Positions 41,935 to 50,431 of a stretch of DNA of 64,000 nt are shown in pieces. Position 1 is the first letter of the stretch. Every line of letters begins with the position of its first letter. A program made the translations under genes and the position numbers. Origin of the DNA: Paraburkholderia caribensis (GTDB taxonomy: Bacteria > Pseudomonadota > Gammaproteobacteria > Burkholderiales > Burkholderiaceae); contig NZ_CP026102.1 in the NCBI RefSeq assembly GCF_002902945.1, positions 62,001 to 126,000 of the forward strand. The letters are read 5' to 3'. Below the pieces are notes generated by a model that was not told the DNA's origin, ran no database searches, and was given only the letters and a program-made list of their open reading frames with translations.

Positions 41935-42714
41935 AGATGCCGTGGGGAACTCACCCGTGCGAACTAAGGAACGAAACGCATACCGTCGATTTCTGACAAA
42001 TCGTTTGCAGCGGTATCGGATACAAGGCGGTGCCGGAGTAGCTAGGGCGGGCTACGTCGTCATTGCGACATGGACTACCGCCGCCTTTCGACAGGCCTAC
42101 ATCGGAGATCGGCAGCTTCGGTCTGACTAGGTACGCGTCACCATCGGAGAGAAACTTTCGGTGAATGGCATGGCGGTGCGTCTGTTGGCAGCTCAAATGC
42201 ACGACCTTCACGCTTCAAATAAACTACTTGCACGCGCAACCATCGCTACGCGAAAGAGCGGGATCAATATCATGTGGTGGATTGCTTTGTTGTTCGCGGA
42301 TCAACTCGCGCACATCCTGCTTGACACCGGTTTAGCGCATGGCTAACACTTAGTTCTTAAAAAAATAGATGCATAAACAGAAACGCATTGTCACCGGGTA
42401 TCTGGGTTGGTTAGCAAGCGAGTTCGATACAAATGCCGGGAGCTCGATTGGGAAACGTCTCGGCTCGTTCGCCTATTGCTGATGGCTGTTGAAGGCGAGT
42501 CCATAGCGTTCAGCGTCGAGGGTAGGCTGGTTCGCTACACAGCGTTCGCCGTGTTGTGACGTTATGTGTGAGCTTGCTGTGCCTCAATCAGCGCCAAGCG
42601 CAGTCCACCGAGAGTGTTGCGATCAACTCCACTACCAACTGAGTGACCGGCATGCTCGTCTCGGCGCCTAGAATTTGAATGAAAGAATCGGATTAGTCTG
42701 GAATGGCTAGCGAG
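41935..42714. other. Intergenic region, no supported gene
   Basis: About 780 bases between two convergent genes. Two frames of about 60 residues (41942-42130 and 42161-42346, plus strand) have no ribosome-binding site or motif. It may be a decayed gene, but no family is recognisable. Confidence 0.45.
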
Positions 42715-43275
42715 CTAGTCGGCCGGGACATCATCGGAGGTGGCAGGATCGTACTCTTCCCACTGTCCGGATTTGTTTCTACGCATGTGTTGCGTTGAAG
42801 GATAGTCATTGCCGACAATCTTGAAGATATCGATAATCTGTCGCTCCTCGACGTAATAAATTCTGTCGTGCCGCGTTCGATCAGAGTTGACATAGACACC
42901 GGTGAACGAATGTTTCTCATCAATCACAGGCATAAACACGTAGCTGTGTACAAACTGGTTGCACAAGAAGAGCAAGTCGCGTTGCTCGCTTGTCGTTTTC
43001 CTGAGCTCGTAAAGATTATCTAAGCGATGAGCATTCATATAGTCAACCACCTGTCCATTGGACGGCGACCAATTCAGCACGAGTTTCATCCGACGGGTTG
43101 CAGGGGAGACCTTGAATGTATCGAGTAGCTTTCTGATGCTATAGAAACCAACGAACAGCTCTCGTTCTAGCCGAACCAGTTGACGCTCGGCATGATCATC
43201 GTCGAACCGGGCACGCTTCATCCATCTCGCGGCTCGTAACAGTGGATCTTTCCAATATTTTGATTCGTATAACAC
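42715..43275 (-). CDS. Hypothetical 186-residue protein
   Basis: A soluble protein with the helix DDHAERQLVRLERELFVGFY followed by SIRKLLDTFKVS. A central region WSPSNGQVVDYMNAHRLDN leads into ELRKTTSEQRDLLFLCNQFV, then HSYVFMP. The C-terminus has strands VYVNSDRTRHDRIYYVEE. Composition is convincing as protein and I recall similar hypothetical proteins in accessory regions, but no function. It stands alone at the right end of the island with long gaps on both sides. Confidence 0.65.
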   Translation of the reverse strand: MLYESKYWKDPLLRAARWMKRARFDDDHAERQLVRLERELFVGFYSIRKLLDTFKVSPATRRMKLVLNWSPSNGQVVDYMNAHRLDNLYELRKTTSEQRDLLFLCNQFVHSYVFMPVIDEKHSFTGVYVNSDRTRHDRIYYVEERQIIDIFKIVGNDYPSTQHMRRNKSGQWEEYDPATSDDVPAD

Positions 43276-43994
43276 AGATACCTCGCGGTCTGAATGAAGG
43301 CAGATATTGCGCCCGGCTTAGCCGAAAAGCGCAGCTGAGATCGGGACCGAGACCAAGTGACGCGACCTTGGGACGCGTCTCAAAAGTGCCATCTCTCGCG
43401 TTATGTGCGAGACGGTGTCTCGAGAAGCCATGCATGCGTGGACGCGACGAAGCGCACTGGCAAGGTTTTTCCCTGCGTCTATTTGTCTTGTCGAGCTCCT
43501 CACATACATACGCCAAAGGGATTGGATAAATAGGGGCGGATGACCGCGAGCCATTTTAACGTGCTTGTTTGCAACGCAACGCACCGCCGCCTAAAGGGTT
43601 CTTCGCCCAGCCGCTTCGATATTTTGCGCAGATTCCTGCAGCAGGAATGCTGTAAGACTTCGCTCCAACTCGAACTACACGATGTAAGGTACCTTTCGGA
43701 AATTGGGCCTTCGACATGTCGAAGGTTGCAAATGGTAAAAAGGGACAGATTTGGCGTTTGTCTCGGTGCGCGTTCGCGACTGAGGGCCATCGCGTCATTT
43801 CAGGTCGATGGAGCAAGGAATTCACGACACCGTGAACAAGAAACGGCCGAGGAAATTTTGAAGAAGGCGGATTTTCACGACTCGCATCTGGACGCGTTTG
43901 TGCTTGAGGCCGCTGTAAGCCCCGCCAGGTAAGGACATCAATTTTCGACCTCTATGTGGCATGACAATGATCAATCGGTTCGGGGAAACGCGTG
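43276..43994. other. Gene-poor right border of the accessory island
   Basis: About 720 bases. Composition returns to core level near 43,990. An 18-bp perfect palindrome CCTTCGACATGTCGAAGG lies at 43708-43725, and a 6-bp hairpin at 43821-43836. A plus-strand frame of 130 codons at 43540-43932 lacks start signals and was not accepted. No tRNA or attachment-site repeat was recognised. Confidence 0.45.
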
Positions 43995-44726
43995 ATGCGT
44001 GACGAGACAACAGACCTGGTGGGCGTGGACGGCTGCAAGGGCGGCTGGTATGCCGTCAGGCAGCACGCCCGGACGGGTGCGATCGAGACGCGCATTTGCG
44101 CGTCGTTTGCCGGGCTGCTTGCGTGGGCGCCTGCGCCCGCCATCGTGGCCGTCGATATGCCCATCGGCCTGGCATCGACGGGCTATCGCGCGTGCGATGC
44201 CGAAGCGAGGCAGCGTCTGAAGTGGCCGCGCAGCGCGTCGGTGTTTCAGACACCCGTGCGCCAGACGCTTGGTATCAGGGAGTATCGAATGGCATGCGAT
44301 CGGAACCGCGAAGCAACGGGCAAGGGAATCTCGCAACAGGCCTTCAACATTCTCGGCAAGATCGCTGAAGTCGATGCGTCGTTGCGCGCCAGCAAGCGCG
44401 ATGCTTCGCGTGTGTTCGAGGTGCATCCGGAGCTTGCCTTCATGCAGCTTCAGATCGACCAAGGCGGCGAGGCGGCCGGCCTCAAGGAGGGTAAAACGTC
44501 AGAAGCGGGACATGCGAAAAGAAAAGCCTTGCTCGCGTATGTCTTTGGCGCCACGTTGCAGACCGCGCTCGACGAACGTGTTGCCCGGCACGCGCAGAAG
44601 GACGACGTGCTCGATGCCTTCGCGGTGCTATGGAGCGCGCGCCGCATCGCGGCCGGCAGCGCCGTCGTGCTGCCCGATGATGAACCGCGCGACGGCGCGC
44701 TTCTGCCGATGGTGATCCGCTACTGA
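43995..44726 (+). CDS. DUF429-domain protein
   Basis: A 243-residue protein of the DUF429 family, with an RNase-H-like outline. It has the N-terminal GVDGCKGGWYAV motif, VAVDMPIGLAS (the acidic strand), CDAEARQRLKWPRSASVFQTP, the FEVHPELAF motif and the C-terminal KDDVLDAFAVLWSA aspartates. The acidic residues in GVDG, VDMP and DDVLDA could form a metal site, so a nuclease is plausible but unproved. GTG 43992 just before the ATG is an alternative start. First clear core gene right of the island. Confidence 0.82.
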   Translation: MRDETTDLVGVDGCKGGWYAVRQHARTGAIETRICASFAGLLAWAPAPAIVAVDMPIGLASTGYRACDAEARQRLKWPRSASVFQTPVRQTLGIREYRMACDRNREATGKGISQQAFNILGKIAEVDASLRASKRDASRVFEVHPELAFMQLQIDQGGEAAGLKEGKTSEAGHAKRKALLAYVFGATLQTALDERVARHAQKDDVLDAFAVLWSARRIAAGSAVVLPDDEPRDGALLPMVIRY

Positions 44727-44757
44727 GCGAATCTCGGGGCGTTGCGCGTGCGGACAA

Positions 44758-45051
44758 TCACTCCGCGCCGCGCACGATGCGCAGATCGCGCTCGACGCCA
44801 TTGCCGAGCGCGGCCAGCGCCTTCTTGTAGTCTTCGGTGTCGTAGGCCGCGACGGCCTGCTCGTAGGTCGGGAATTCGATCACGACGGTGCGGTCCTTCA
44901 GGCCATGTTCACGCACTTCCTCGGCCAGACCCCGCACGAGAAACTTGCCGCCCGCGGCCGTGACGGCCGGCGCCGCCAATTGTGCGTATGCGGCCAGCGC
45001 CGCTGGATCGTTCGTCTTGCGGTAAAGAGTGACCCAGTATCCCTTGCTCAT
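44758..45051 (-). CDS. DUF1330-domain protein
   Basis: A 97-residue ferredoxin-like dimeric alpha/beta-barrel protein: KGYWVTLYRKTNDPAALAAY, then GGKFLVRGLAEEVREHGLKD, RTVVIEFPTYEQAVAAYDTE and DYKKALA. The family is common in proteobacteria and of unknown role. The start was placed at MSKGYW, preceded by GAGG. An upstream in-frame ATG adds five non-conserved residues. It is followed on the same strand, further left, by no other gene, and lies 139 bases from the AraC gene. Confidence 0.83.
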   Translation of the reverse strand: MSKGYWVTLYRKTNDPAALAAYAQLAAPAVTAAGGKFLVRGLAEEVREHGLKDRTVVIEFPTYEQAVAAYDTEDYKKALAALGNGVERDLRIVRGAE

Positions 45052-45190
45052 TTCACGTTTCCTCACGTTAAAGGTTTGGCCATGGCGACGTCAGCCGGTC
45101 CATCCGTAGGTCCGTCCGCGCCGCCGACGCCCACGATTCTCGCTCAAGCGCAGCAAGCGCGCTTTGAGCGTGTCGCGACGCCCGACAGCT

Positions 45191-45994
45191 TCAGGACTTT
45201 AACGCAGCGGGCGCGGCCAGCGTCGCGTGAGGATCGAAGTCGGTCGGCGACGCGCCCAGCTCGCGGCGGAACATGTCGCTGAAACTGCTCGGCAGGTAGC
45301 CGAGTTCGCGCGCAATGGTGCTGACCGCGCGCCCCTCGGCCAGTCCGGACACGGCGACGGCCAGTTGCACCTGCCTGCGCCATTCCGCGAAACCGATCCC
45401 CAGCGCCCGCGAGAAGAGCCGAGCCAGCGTGCGCACGCTCGCGCCCACGGAAGCCGCATGCTGCTCGAAGCTGATCGCATTCGACGGATTGTCGATCACC
45501 GCGCGGCACAGTGCGTCGAGCCGCCGGTCCGACGCATCGGGCAGCGGAATGCGCAGCGACGAGCGCGGCGCCTGTTCGAGTTCGAGCATGGCGAGCCGGT
45601 ACGCCGTGCCCAGATAGTCTTCGTCGCGCGTCTGCGCTTCTTCATGTTCGGCAATCGACGCAATCAGTTCGCGCAACAGGCCGTTGATCTCGAACACGTC
45701 GCTACGTGCGCTCAGATGGCCGATGCTGCGCTCATGGAAGTACAGATTGCGCATCTCGACGTCGCTCATCATGTGGATCGAGTGCTCGGTGCCGGCGGGC
45801 AGCCACACGGCTCGCTGCGGCGGGACGACGAGCGCCTCGTGCGCGGCTTCGACCCACATCACACCCGATACGGCATACAGCACCTGTGCCCACGTATGCG
45901 AATGCGGGTCGATGCGCAGCCCGCGCGGATAGCGCCGCGCGAGCGAATGGCCTTTGTCCGCGTCATGGAGGGCGGGCGGAGTCGCTTGTGTCAT
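45191..45994 (-). CDS. AraC-family regulator with N-terminal cupin
   Basis: A 267-residue regulator. The N-terminal cupin has PHSHTWAQVLYAVSGVMWVE and PPQRAVWLPAGTEHSI (the conserved histidines suggest a ligand or metal pocket). The C-terminal AraC double HTH spans about 165-255, including SVRTLARLFSRALGIGFAEW and VSTIARELGYLPSSFSDMFR. It lies four bases from the iron-permease-like gene on the same strand, so it may be cotranscribed with it. Its target is unknown. Confidence 0.85.
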   Translation of the reverse strand: MTQATPPALHDADKGHSLARRYPRGLRIDPHSHTWAQVLYAVSGVMWVEAAHEALVVPPQRAVWLPAGTEHSIHMMSDVEMRNLYFHERSIGHLSARSDVFEINGLLRELIASIAEHEEAQTRDEDYLGTAYRLAMLELEQAPRSSLRIPLPDASDRRLDALCRAVIDNPSNAISFEQHAASVGASVRTLARLFSRALGIGFAEWRRQVQLAVAVSGLAEGRAVSTIARELGYLPSSFSDMFRRELGASPTDFDPHATLAAPAALKS

Positions 45995-45997
45995 CGC

Positions 45998-46462
45998 TCA
46001 GTGCGCGTCCTTGCGAGGCTTGCGGTCCTGGTTGTCGTCGCGTTCGCTCTGGTCGATGAACGGCGAGTCGGTGTCGGTGCCGCCCGAGCGCAGCGCGCTG
46101 CGCGCTTCTTCGGCGAGCTGTTCGTAGCGCTTGCGAAAGCGCCCGAGATCCTTTTCGTTCAGTTCCTCGAGATCGAGCAGCGCGTTGTGTGCGCCGTCCA
46201 GCGCGCGGATCAGTTCGTCGAGCTTGATCTGCATCGCGGCCGTATCGCGGTTTTGCGTGTTCTGGATCAAAAAGACCATCAGAAAGGTGACGATCGTCGT
46301 CGACGTATTGATCACCAGTTGCCAGGTGTCGCTGAAATGGAACATCGGCCCGCTGATGCCCCACACGACGACGAGCGCCACGGCAATCACGAACGTCGCC
46401 GGCTTGCCGGCCATCGTGGACAGACCCGTCGAGAACTTCGAGAACCAGTTGTTGTTTGTCAC
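45998..46462 (-). CDS. Low-affinity iron permease-like membrane protein
   Basis: A 154-residue protein of the PF04120-type family. Two membrane helices (PATFVIAVALVVVWGISGP and WQLVINTSTTIVTFLMVFLI) are followed by the signature NTQNRDTAAMQIKLDELIRA and a charged cytoplasmic tail. The name comes from a yeast homologue. In bacteria transport has not been shown for most members. It starts divergently from the YXWGXW gene and precedes the AraC regulator by 3 bases. Confidence 0.82.
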   Translation of the reverse strand: MTNNNWFSKFSTGLSTMAGKPATFVIAVALVVVWGISGPMFHFSDTWQLVINTSTTIVTFLMVFLIQNTQNRDTAAMQIKLDELIRALDGAHNALLDLEELNEKDLGRFRKRYEQLAEEARSALRSGGTDTDSPFIDQSERDDNQDRKPRKDAH

Positions 46463-46628
46463 TGGGCGCTCCTGTCGTGTGAAGTCCAGCCTTGACGATA
46501 CCGATTCCCCGGCGCGTGCGCCATCGCACCCGCCGGGCCGCGCAGCCGCAAAAATTCCTGCGACGGATTTTCGCCGCTTGCGCGTTTAACTCCAAAACCG
46601 AACCGGCAACTGCTCCAAGGGAGAAAAA

Positions 46629-46931
46629 ATGAACATGCAAAAACTGGTCCGCATGCTTGCGGCAGGCGTGGCCGCGCTGAGCGCCTCAGCGGCGTTCGCG
46701 CAGGCGGTGATCGTCGCGCCGATGGCGCCGCCCGCCGCGCGCGTCGAAATCGTGCCGCCGCCGCGCGCCGGCTATGCGTGGGACCCCGGCCACTGGCGCT
46801 GGGCAGGCGGCCGCTATGTATGGGTGGCGGGGCATTGGCAGACCATGCGTCCGGGCTACCGCTGGGTGCCCGGACATTGGGTCGCGCATGGCCCGAACTG
46901 GCGCTGGGTGCCCGCACACTGGGCGAGTTGA
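46629..46931 (+). CDS. YXWGXW-repeat envelope protein
   Basis: A 100-residue exported protein. The signal peptide MNMQKLVRMLAAGVAALSAS ends at AFA. The mature part is almost entirely tandem aromatic motifs: YAWDPGHWRW, YVWVAGHW, YRWVPGHW and WRWVPAHW. Such YXWGXW proteins are small periplasmic or outer-membrane-associated proteins of unknown function in betaproteobacteria, often next to stress sigma factors. A second member lies at 51658. A 34-residue lipoprotein follows after 23 bases. Confidence 0.82.
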   Translation: MNMQKLVRMLAAGVAALSASAAFAQAVIVAPMAPPAARVEIVPPPRAGYAWDPGHWRWAGGRYVWVAGHWQTMRPGYRWVPGHWVAHGPNWRWVPAHWAS

Positions 46932-46954
46932 GGGCGGCGACGGGAGACTGAAAG

Positions 46955-47059
46955 ATGAAGAAGCTGTTGCTACTGGCGTTGCTTGCCGTGACGCTCGCGG
47001 GTTGCGTGGTGGTGCCGGCGCATCCTTACTACTACCGGCCGGCCGTCGTCGTATATTGA
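46955..47059 (+). CDS. Tiny lipoprotein (34 residues)
   Basis: Reads MKKLLLLALLAVTLAGCVVV, a complete signal peptide with lipobox LAGC (lipidated C17), then PAHPYYYRPAVVVY. The 17-residue mature tail is tyrosine- and valine-rich. ATG 46955 is preceded by GGGAGACTGAAAG. It lies between the YXWGXW gene and the sigma-factor operon. Too short for usual cut-offs but a textbook lipoprotein start. Confidence 0.68.
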   Translation: MKKLLLLALLAVTLAGCVVVPAHPYYYRPAVVVY

Positions 47060-47081
47060 ACAGCCTTGAACAGGGGTTGAC

Positions 47082-47109
47082 GGAACTCACCGCGCAGTTC
47101 GGCGCGTTC
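47082..47109 (+). promoter_or_regulatory. Weak ECF-type promoter candidate for the sigma-factor operon
   Basis: GGAACT at 47082-47087 resembles the GGAAC -35 of many ECF sigma factors. The -10 at 16-17 bases downstream (around GCGTTC, 47104-47109) is not a clear match. It would fit autoregulation of the operon that starts at 47194. Confidence 0.25.
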
Positions 47110-47193
47110 CAGTGAAGTCACTCGATCAGAACAACAGGGAGCGACAGCAGTGACGACAGAACATCTCGTCGCGACAGATGCCGCGCACTACGC

Positions 47194-47802
47194 GTGGCAT
47201 GCGTGGAACAGGCGGCACACCCGGAGCCGCGCGCGTTGAGCGAACGCGATCCGGATGCGGAACTGGTGGCGGGCGTCGGCAGGCAGGAGCCGTCCGCCAT
47301 CCGCACGCTCGTCGCGCGCAAGTTGCCGCGTCTGCTGGCGCTCGCCACGCGGATGCTGGGAGACCGTATGGAAGCGGAAGACGTCGCGCAGGAAGCGTTC
47401 ATGCGCATCTGGAAGCAGGCACCGCGCTGGCGCGAGGGCGAGGCGCGTTTCGATACGTGGCTGCATCGCGTCGTGCTGAATCTTTGCTACGACCGTTTGC
47501 GCGCACATCGCGAACAACCCGCCGACGAACTGCCCGACCACGCCGATCCCGCCGCCACACCCGATGCGCAACTCGAAGCGCAGTCGCGCGAAGCGCGGGT
47601 GCGCGCGGCGCTCGCCGCGTTGCCGCCGCGCCAGCGCGAGGCGCTCGTGCTCAACTACTACCAGGATCTGTCGAACATCGAGGCGGCCGCGCTGATGGGC
47701 ATTACCGTCGACGCGCTCGAAAGCCTGCTGTCCCGCGCGCGCCGCAATCTGCGCGCGCAACTGGCGGGCGACGATCTTGCCGGAACGAGGACCAGCCGAT
47801 GA
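47194..47802 (+). CDS. ECF RNA polymerase sigma factor
   Basis: A 202-residue sigma-70 factor of the ECF class. Region 2 is ATRMLGDRMEAEDVAQEAFM, then IWKQAPRWREGEARFDTWLH. Region 4 is ALAALPPRQREALVLNYYQD, then LSNIEAAALMGITVDALESL. Start is GTG 47194 or, more likely from conservation, TTG 47236 (LSERDPDAELVAGV). The stop overlaps the start of a membrane anti-sigma-like protein by four bases. The order sigma, anti-sigma-like, periplasmic sensor is that of envelope or metal-stress systems such as Cnr. Confidence 0.87.
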   Translation: MACVEQAAHPEPRALSERDPDAELVAGVGRQEPSAIRTLVARKLPRLLALATRMLGDRMEAEDVAQEAFMRIWKQAPRWREGEARFDTWLHRVVLNLCYDRLRAHREQPADELPDHADPAATPDAQLEAQSREARVRAALAALPPRQREALVLNYYQDLSNIEAAALMGITVDALESLLSRARRNLRAQLAGDDLAGTRTSR

Positions 47803-48278
47803 CTCCACAGAGATTTCGCGCAATCGTCGATGCGTATGGCGCCGATGCGCGCCATTGGCCCGAAGCGGAGCGCGCAGCCGCGAGCGCGTGGGCCGCGCAG
47901 CATCGCAGCGAGGCGGATGCGCTGCTCGCGCAGGCCGCGCAACTCGACGCGTGGCTGGCGAGCGATGCCGCCGCAACCGATCTGGCGCCGGACGCCGCGC
48001 TCATCGAGCGCGTGGTGGCTTCGGCGCCCGCTAACCGACAGCCTCGACAGCCGCGACGAGCGCGCCGCTTGTCGCTCGCCTGGCCGGTCGGCGGCTCGGG
48101 GCGCGTGGGCTGGTGGTGGTCGGGCGCGGCGTTCGCGGGCGTCGGTTTGATCGGCGGATTGGCCGGTGCCTTCGCGGTGTCGTTTTTTCTCGTGACGGGC
48201 AACCCGTCGCCGGGACCGGAGTCTTCCTATCTGACAACTGGATTTGGCGGCACGGCCGCGGACTGGAGTGACGAATGA
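47799..48278 (+). CDS. Single-pass membrane anti-sigma-like protein
   Basis: A 159-residue protein. The cytoplasmic part (1-105) begins MTPQRFRAIVDAYGADARHW, an alpha-helical start seen in small anti-sigma-like proteins, with a WPEAER motif. One membrane helix spans about 108-135 (SGAAFAGVGLIGGLAGAFAV), and a short periplasmic tail follows. The zinc HxxxCxxC motif of ZAS-type anti-sigma factors is absent. Position directly behind the sigma gene with a 4-base overlap, and a 4-base overlap into the sensor gene, is the main support for an anti-sigma role. Confidence 0.7.
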   Translation: MTPQRFRAIVDAYGADARHWPEAERAAASAWAAQHRSEADALLAQAAQLDAWLASDAAATDLAPDAALIERVVASAPANRQPRQPRRARRLSLAWPVGGSGRVGWWWSGAAFAGVGLIGGLAGAFAVSFFLVTGNPSPGPESSYLTTGFGGTAADWSDE

Positions 48279-48784
48279 GCGGACGCGCCTGGAAATTTCT
48301 GTTGGTCGGCTCACTGGTGCTCAATGTGTTTCTGATTGGCGGCGTCGCGGGCGGCGCGTATCAGTGGTTCGTCGCGCATGGAGGCGCGACGGCTGCCGCT
48401 CAACCTCAGTCGCGCGCGTTGCGTTTCGCGGCCGAAGGGCTGTCGGCGGAGCGCCAGCAGCAGTTCGTCGATGCATTGAAGGACGCGCGCCGTGAAGCGC
48501 GCGAGTATGCGCGTGACGGGCGGGAGGACCGGCGCGAGGTGCTGCGGTTGCTAGCCGCGCCGCAACTGGACCGCGCGGCACTCTACGTGGCGCTCAACCG
48601 CACCCGTGAAGCCGATATCGCGCTGCGCTCGCGGGTCGAGCAAAGCGTCGTCGATTTCGCCGCGACCTTGTCGCCTGATGAGCGCGTGAAGTTCGCGGAA
48701 GGCTTGCGCGAACGTGGGCAATGGCGGCTCGCGCAGGCGCAGCAGCGCTTGCAGAAGCCGGGCAATCGGCCCGCGAGCGACTGA
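48275..48784 (+). CDS. CpxP/CnrX-like periplasmic sensor
   Basis: A 169-residue membrane-anchored periplasmic protein. The anchor is FLLVGSLVLNVFLIGGVAGG near residues 8-27, followed by a mostly helical domain rich in R, E and A: LSAERQQQFVDALKDARREA, then RREVLRLLAAPQLDRAALYV and LSPDERVKFAEGLRER. This is the heavy-metal-resistance (Metal_resist/CnrX/CpxP-spy) outline. No obvious His/Cys metal cluster is seen, so the signal may be envelope stress rather than metal. It likely modulates the upstream anti-sigma-like protein. Confidence 0.75.
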   Translation: MSGRAWKFLLVGSLVLNVFLIGGVAGGAYQWFVAHGGATAAAQPQSRALRFAAEGLSAERQQQFVDALKDARREAREYARDGREDRREVLRLLAAPQLDRAALYVALNRTREADIALRSRVEQSVVDFAATLSPDERVKFAEGLRERGQWRLAQAQQRLQKPGNRPASD

Positions 48785-48878
48785 TCGGCCGCGACTGAAA
48801 AAAGCAGCGACGGAAAAGCGTGACCCGCTGCGTTTAATGCACATCCAACCACGCACGACAGGCGAGACGGGAGCGAGC

Positions 48879-50429
48879 ATGGCCAATTCACCTGCCACCA
48901 CGGCGCCGCCGTTGAGCGCGGCGGCGATCGCGCTGAACCGTTTCGGCCTTGGCGCGCGCGCCGACGAAGCGCCACCGGCCAACGCGAAGAACTGGTTGCT
49001 CGCGCAGTTCGACGCCTATCAGCCGATGCCTGCAGCATGGGCCGCGCAACCGACATCGCTGGCGATCGCCGCCGAGCTGGCCGACGAACGTCGGCAGGCG
49101 GTGGCGAATCCGGCAACCAACGCAACCAACGCAACCAACGCAACCAACGCAACCAACGCCACAGCGAGCGGCGCGAATGCCGCCAGCGCGCCGAACCTCG
49201 CCAGCAACGCGGCGGACGCGCGCAAAGCCGCCCGTCAGGCCGCGAACAACGCGCAGCGCATGGAAACGCGCGACACGTACCGCGCAGCCGTGAACGCGCG
49301 CGTCGTGAGCGCGCTGACGACGCCCGCGCCGTTCGTCGAAAGGCTCGTGCACTTCTGGTCGAATCACTTTGCGGTGTCCATCGACAAAGGCCGCGTCGCG
49401 CCGTTTGCCGGCGCGTTCGAAGCGGAGGCGATCCGCCCGCACGTGCTCGGGCGCTTCGAAGACATGCTGGTGGCCGTCGAGCGTCATCCCGCGATGCAGC
49501 TTTTTCTCGACCAGACGCGCTCGGTGGGACCCGATAGTGTCGCCGCGATGCGTGCCGCGCAGCGCAATCCGAACCGCAAGCCCGGACTCAACGAAAACCT
49601 CGCACGCGAAATCATGGAACTGCACACGCTCGGCGTGCGCAGTGGCTACACGCAGGACGACGTCACCGAGTTCGCGCGCGCCATGACGGGCTGGAGTATC
49701 GCGGACGCGCAAGGTCCGCAGCCGAACAACCCAGGCACTGCCAACACCGCGCCGCCGGGCGCGTTCATGTTCCGCCCGCAACTGCACGAGCCGGGCACGC
49801 GGACCATCATGGGCCGCCGCTACGATCAGCCGGGCGAAGGGCAAACGCTCGCGGTGCTGCACGATCTGTCGAGCGCGCCCGCCACCGCCACGCATATCGC
49901 GACCAGGCTCGCGCGCCACTTCGTCGCGGACAATCCGCCGCCCGACGTGGTCGACCAGCTGGCAACGGCGTTCATGCGCAGCCGCGGCGATCTGCCCACG
50001 GTTTATCGCGCGCTGATCGACAGTGACGCTGCGTGGTCGCCCGTTGCCGTCAAGTTCAAGTCGCCGTGGGAATGGACCATTTCGTCGATGCGCGGCCTCG
50101 GCATGCACAACCTGAACGACGGCGAGCGCCTCGTGCAGATGGCGCCCGTGCTGACGCAACTTGGCCAGCAGGTCTGGCGTCCGGGCTCGCCGGCCGGCTA
50201 CGACGACATTGTCGCGAGCTGGGCCGCGCCCGATGCGCTCGTGCGGCGTGTCGAGATCGCGCAGCGTTTCGCGGCACGCGTCGGCGACCGGCTCGATGCA
50301 CGCGCGCTCGGCCAGACGCTGACGGCGGGTTCGCTCAGCGAGCCGACGCAGCTTGCCGTGTCGCGCGCGGAAAGCGCCTCGACGGCACTCGCGCTGCTGC
50401 TCGTCTCGCCCGATTTCCAACGGAGATGA
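48879..50429 (+). CDS. DUF1800-family protein
   Basis: A 516-residue protein of the DUF1800 family: ALNRFGLGARADE, RLVHFWSNHFAVSIDKGRVA, then LNENLAREIMELHTLGVRSG, YTQDDVTEFARAMTGWSI, HEPGTRTIMG, and LARHFVADNPPPDVVDQLA. The N-terminal third contains a run of NAT repeats encoded by a 9-bp tandem repeat. The family is nearly always encoded beside DUF1501, as here, and is of unknown function, probably exported or envelope-associated. The start is ATG 48879 with GGGAG upstream. The stop lies two bases before the DUF1501 start. Confidence 0.85.
   Translation: MANSPATTAPPLSAAAIALNRFGLGARADEAPPANAKNWLLAQFDAYQPMPAAWAAQPTSLAIAAELADERRQAVANPATNATNATNATNATNATASGANAASAPNLASNAADARKAARQAANNAQRMETRDTYRAAVNARVVSALTTPAPFVERLVHFWSNHFAVSIDKGRVAPFAGAFEAEAIRPHVLGRFEDMLVAVERHPAMQLFLDQTRSVGPDSVAAMRAAQRNPNRKPGLNENLAREIMELHTLGVRSGYTQDDVTEFARAMTGWSIADAQGPQPNNPGTANTAPPGAFMFRPQLHEPGTRTIMGRRYDQPGEGQTLAVLHDLSSAPATATHIATRLARHFVADNPPPDVVDQLATAFMRSRGDLPTVYRALIDSDAAWSPVAVKFKSPWEWTISSMRGLGMHNLNDGERLVQMAPVLTQLGQQVWRPGSPAGYDDIVASWAAPDALVRRVEIAQRFAARVGDRLDARALGQTLTAGSLSEPTQLAVSRAESASTALALLLVSPDFQRR
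49113..49157 (+). repeat. Tandem 9-bp repeat (GCAACCAAC x5)
   Basis: Five perfect in-frame copies inside the DUF1800 gene encode A-T-N repeats in a low-complexity linker. The unit length of nine keeps the frame when copy number changes. Confidence 0.9.
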
Positions 50430-50431
50430 CC

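Noticed and set aside
13790..41995. Shared 11-mer TTTCTGACAAA near 13,790 and 41,985 as island attachment repeats
   Set aside because: Shared 11-mers are common by chance in a window of this size, the flanks differ, and the positions are inside, not at the edges of, the island.
41942..42346. Two plus-strand frames of about 60 codons
   Set aside because: No start signals and no recognisable protein pattern; probably chance frames.
43540..43932. 130-codon plus-strand frame in the right border gap
   Set aside because: No ribosome-binding site, cysteine/arginine-rich and without any family pattern.
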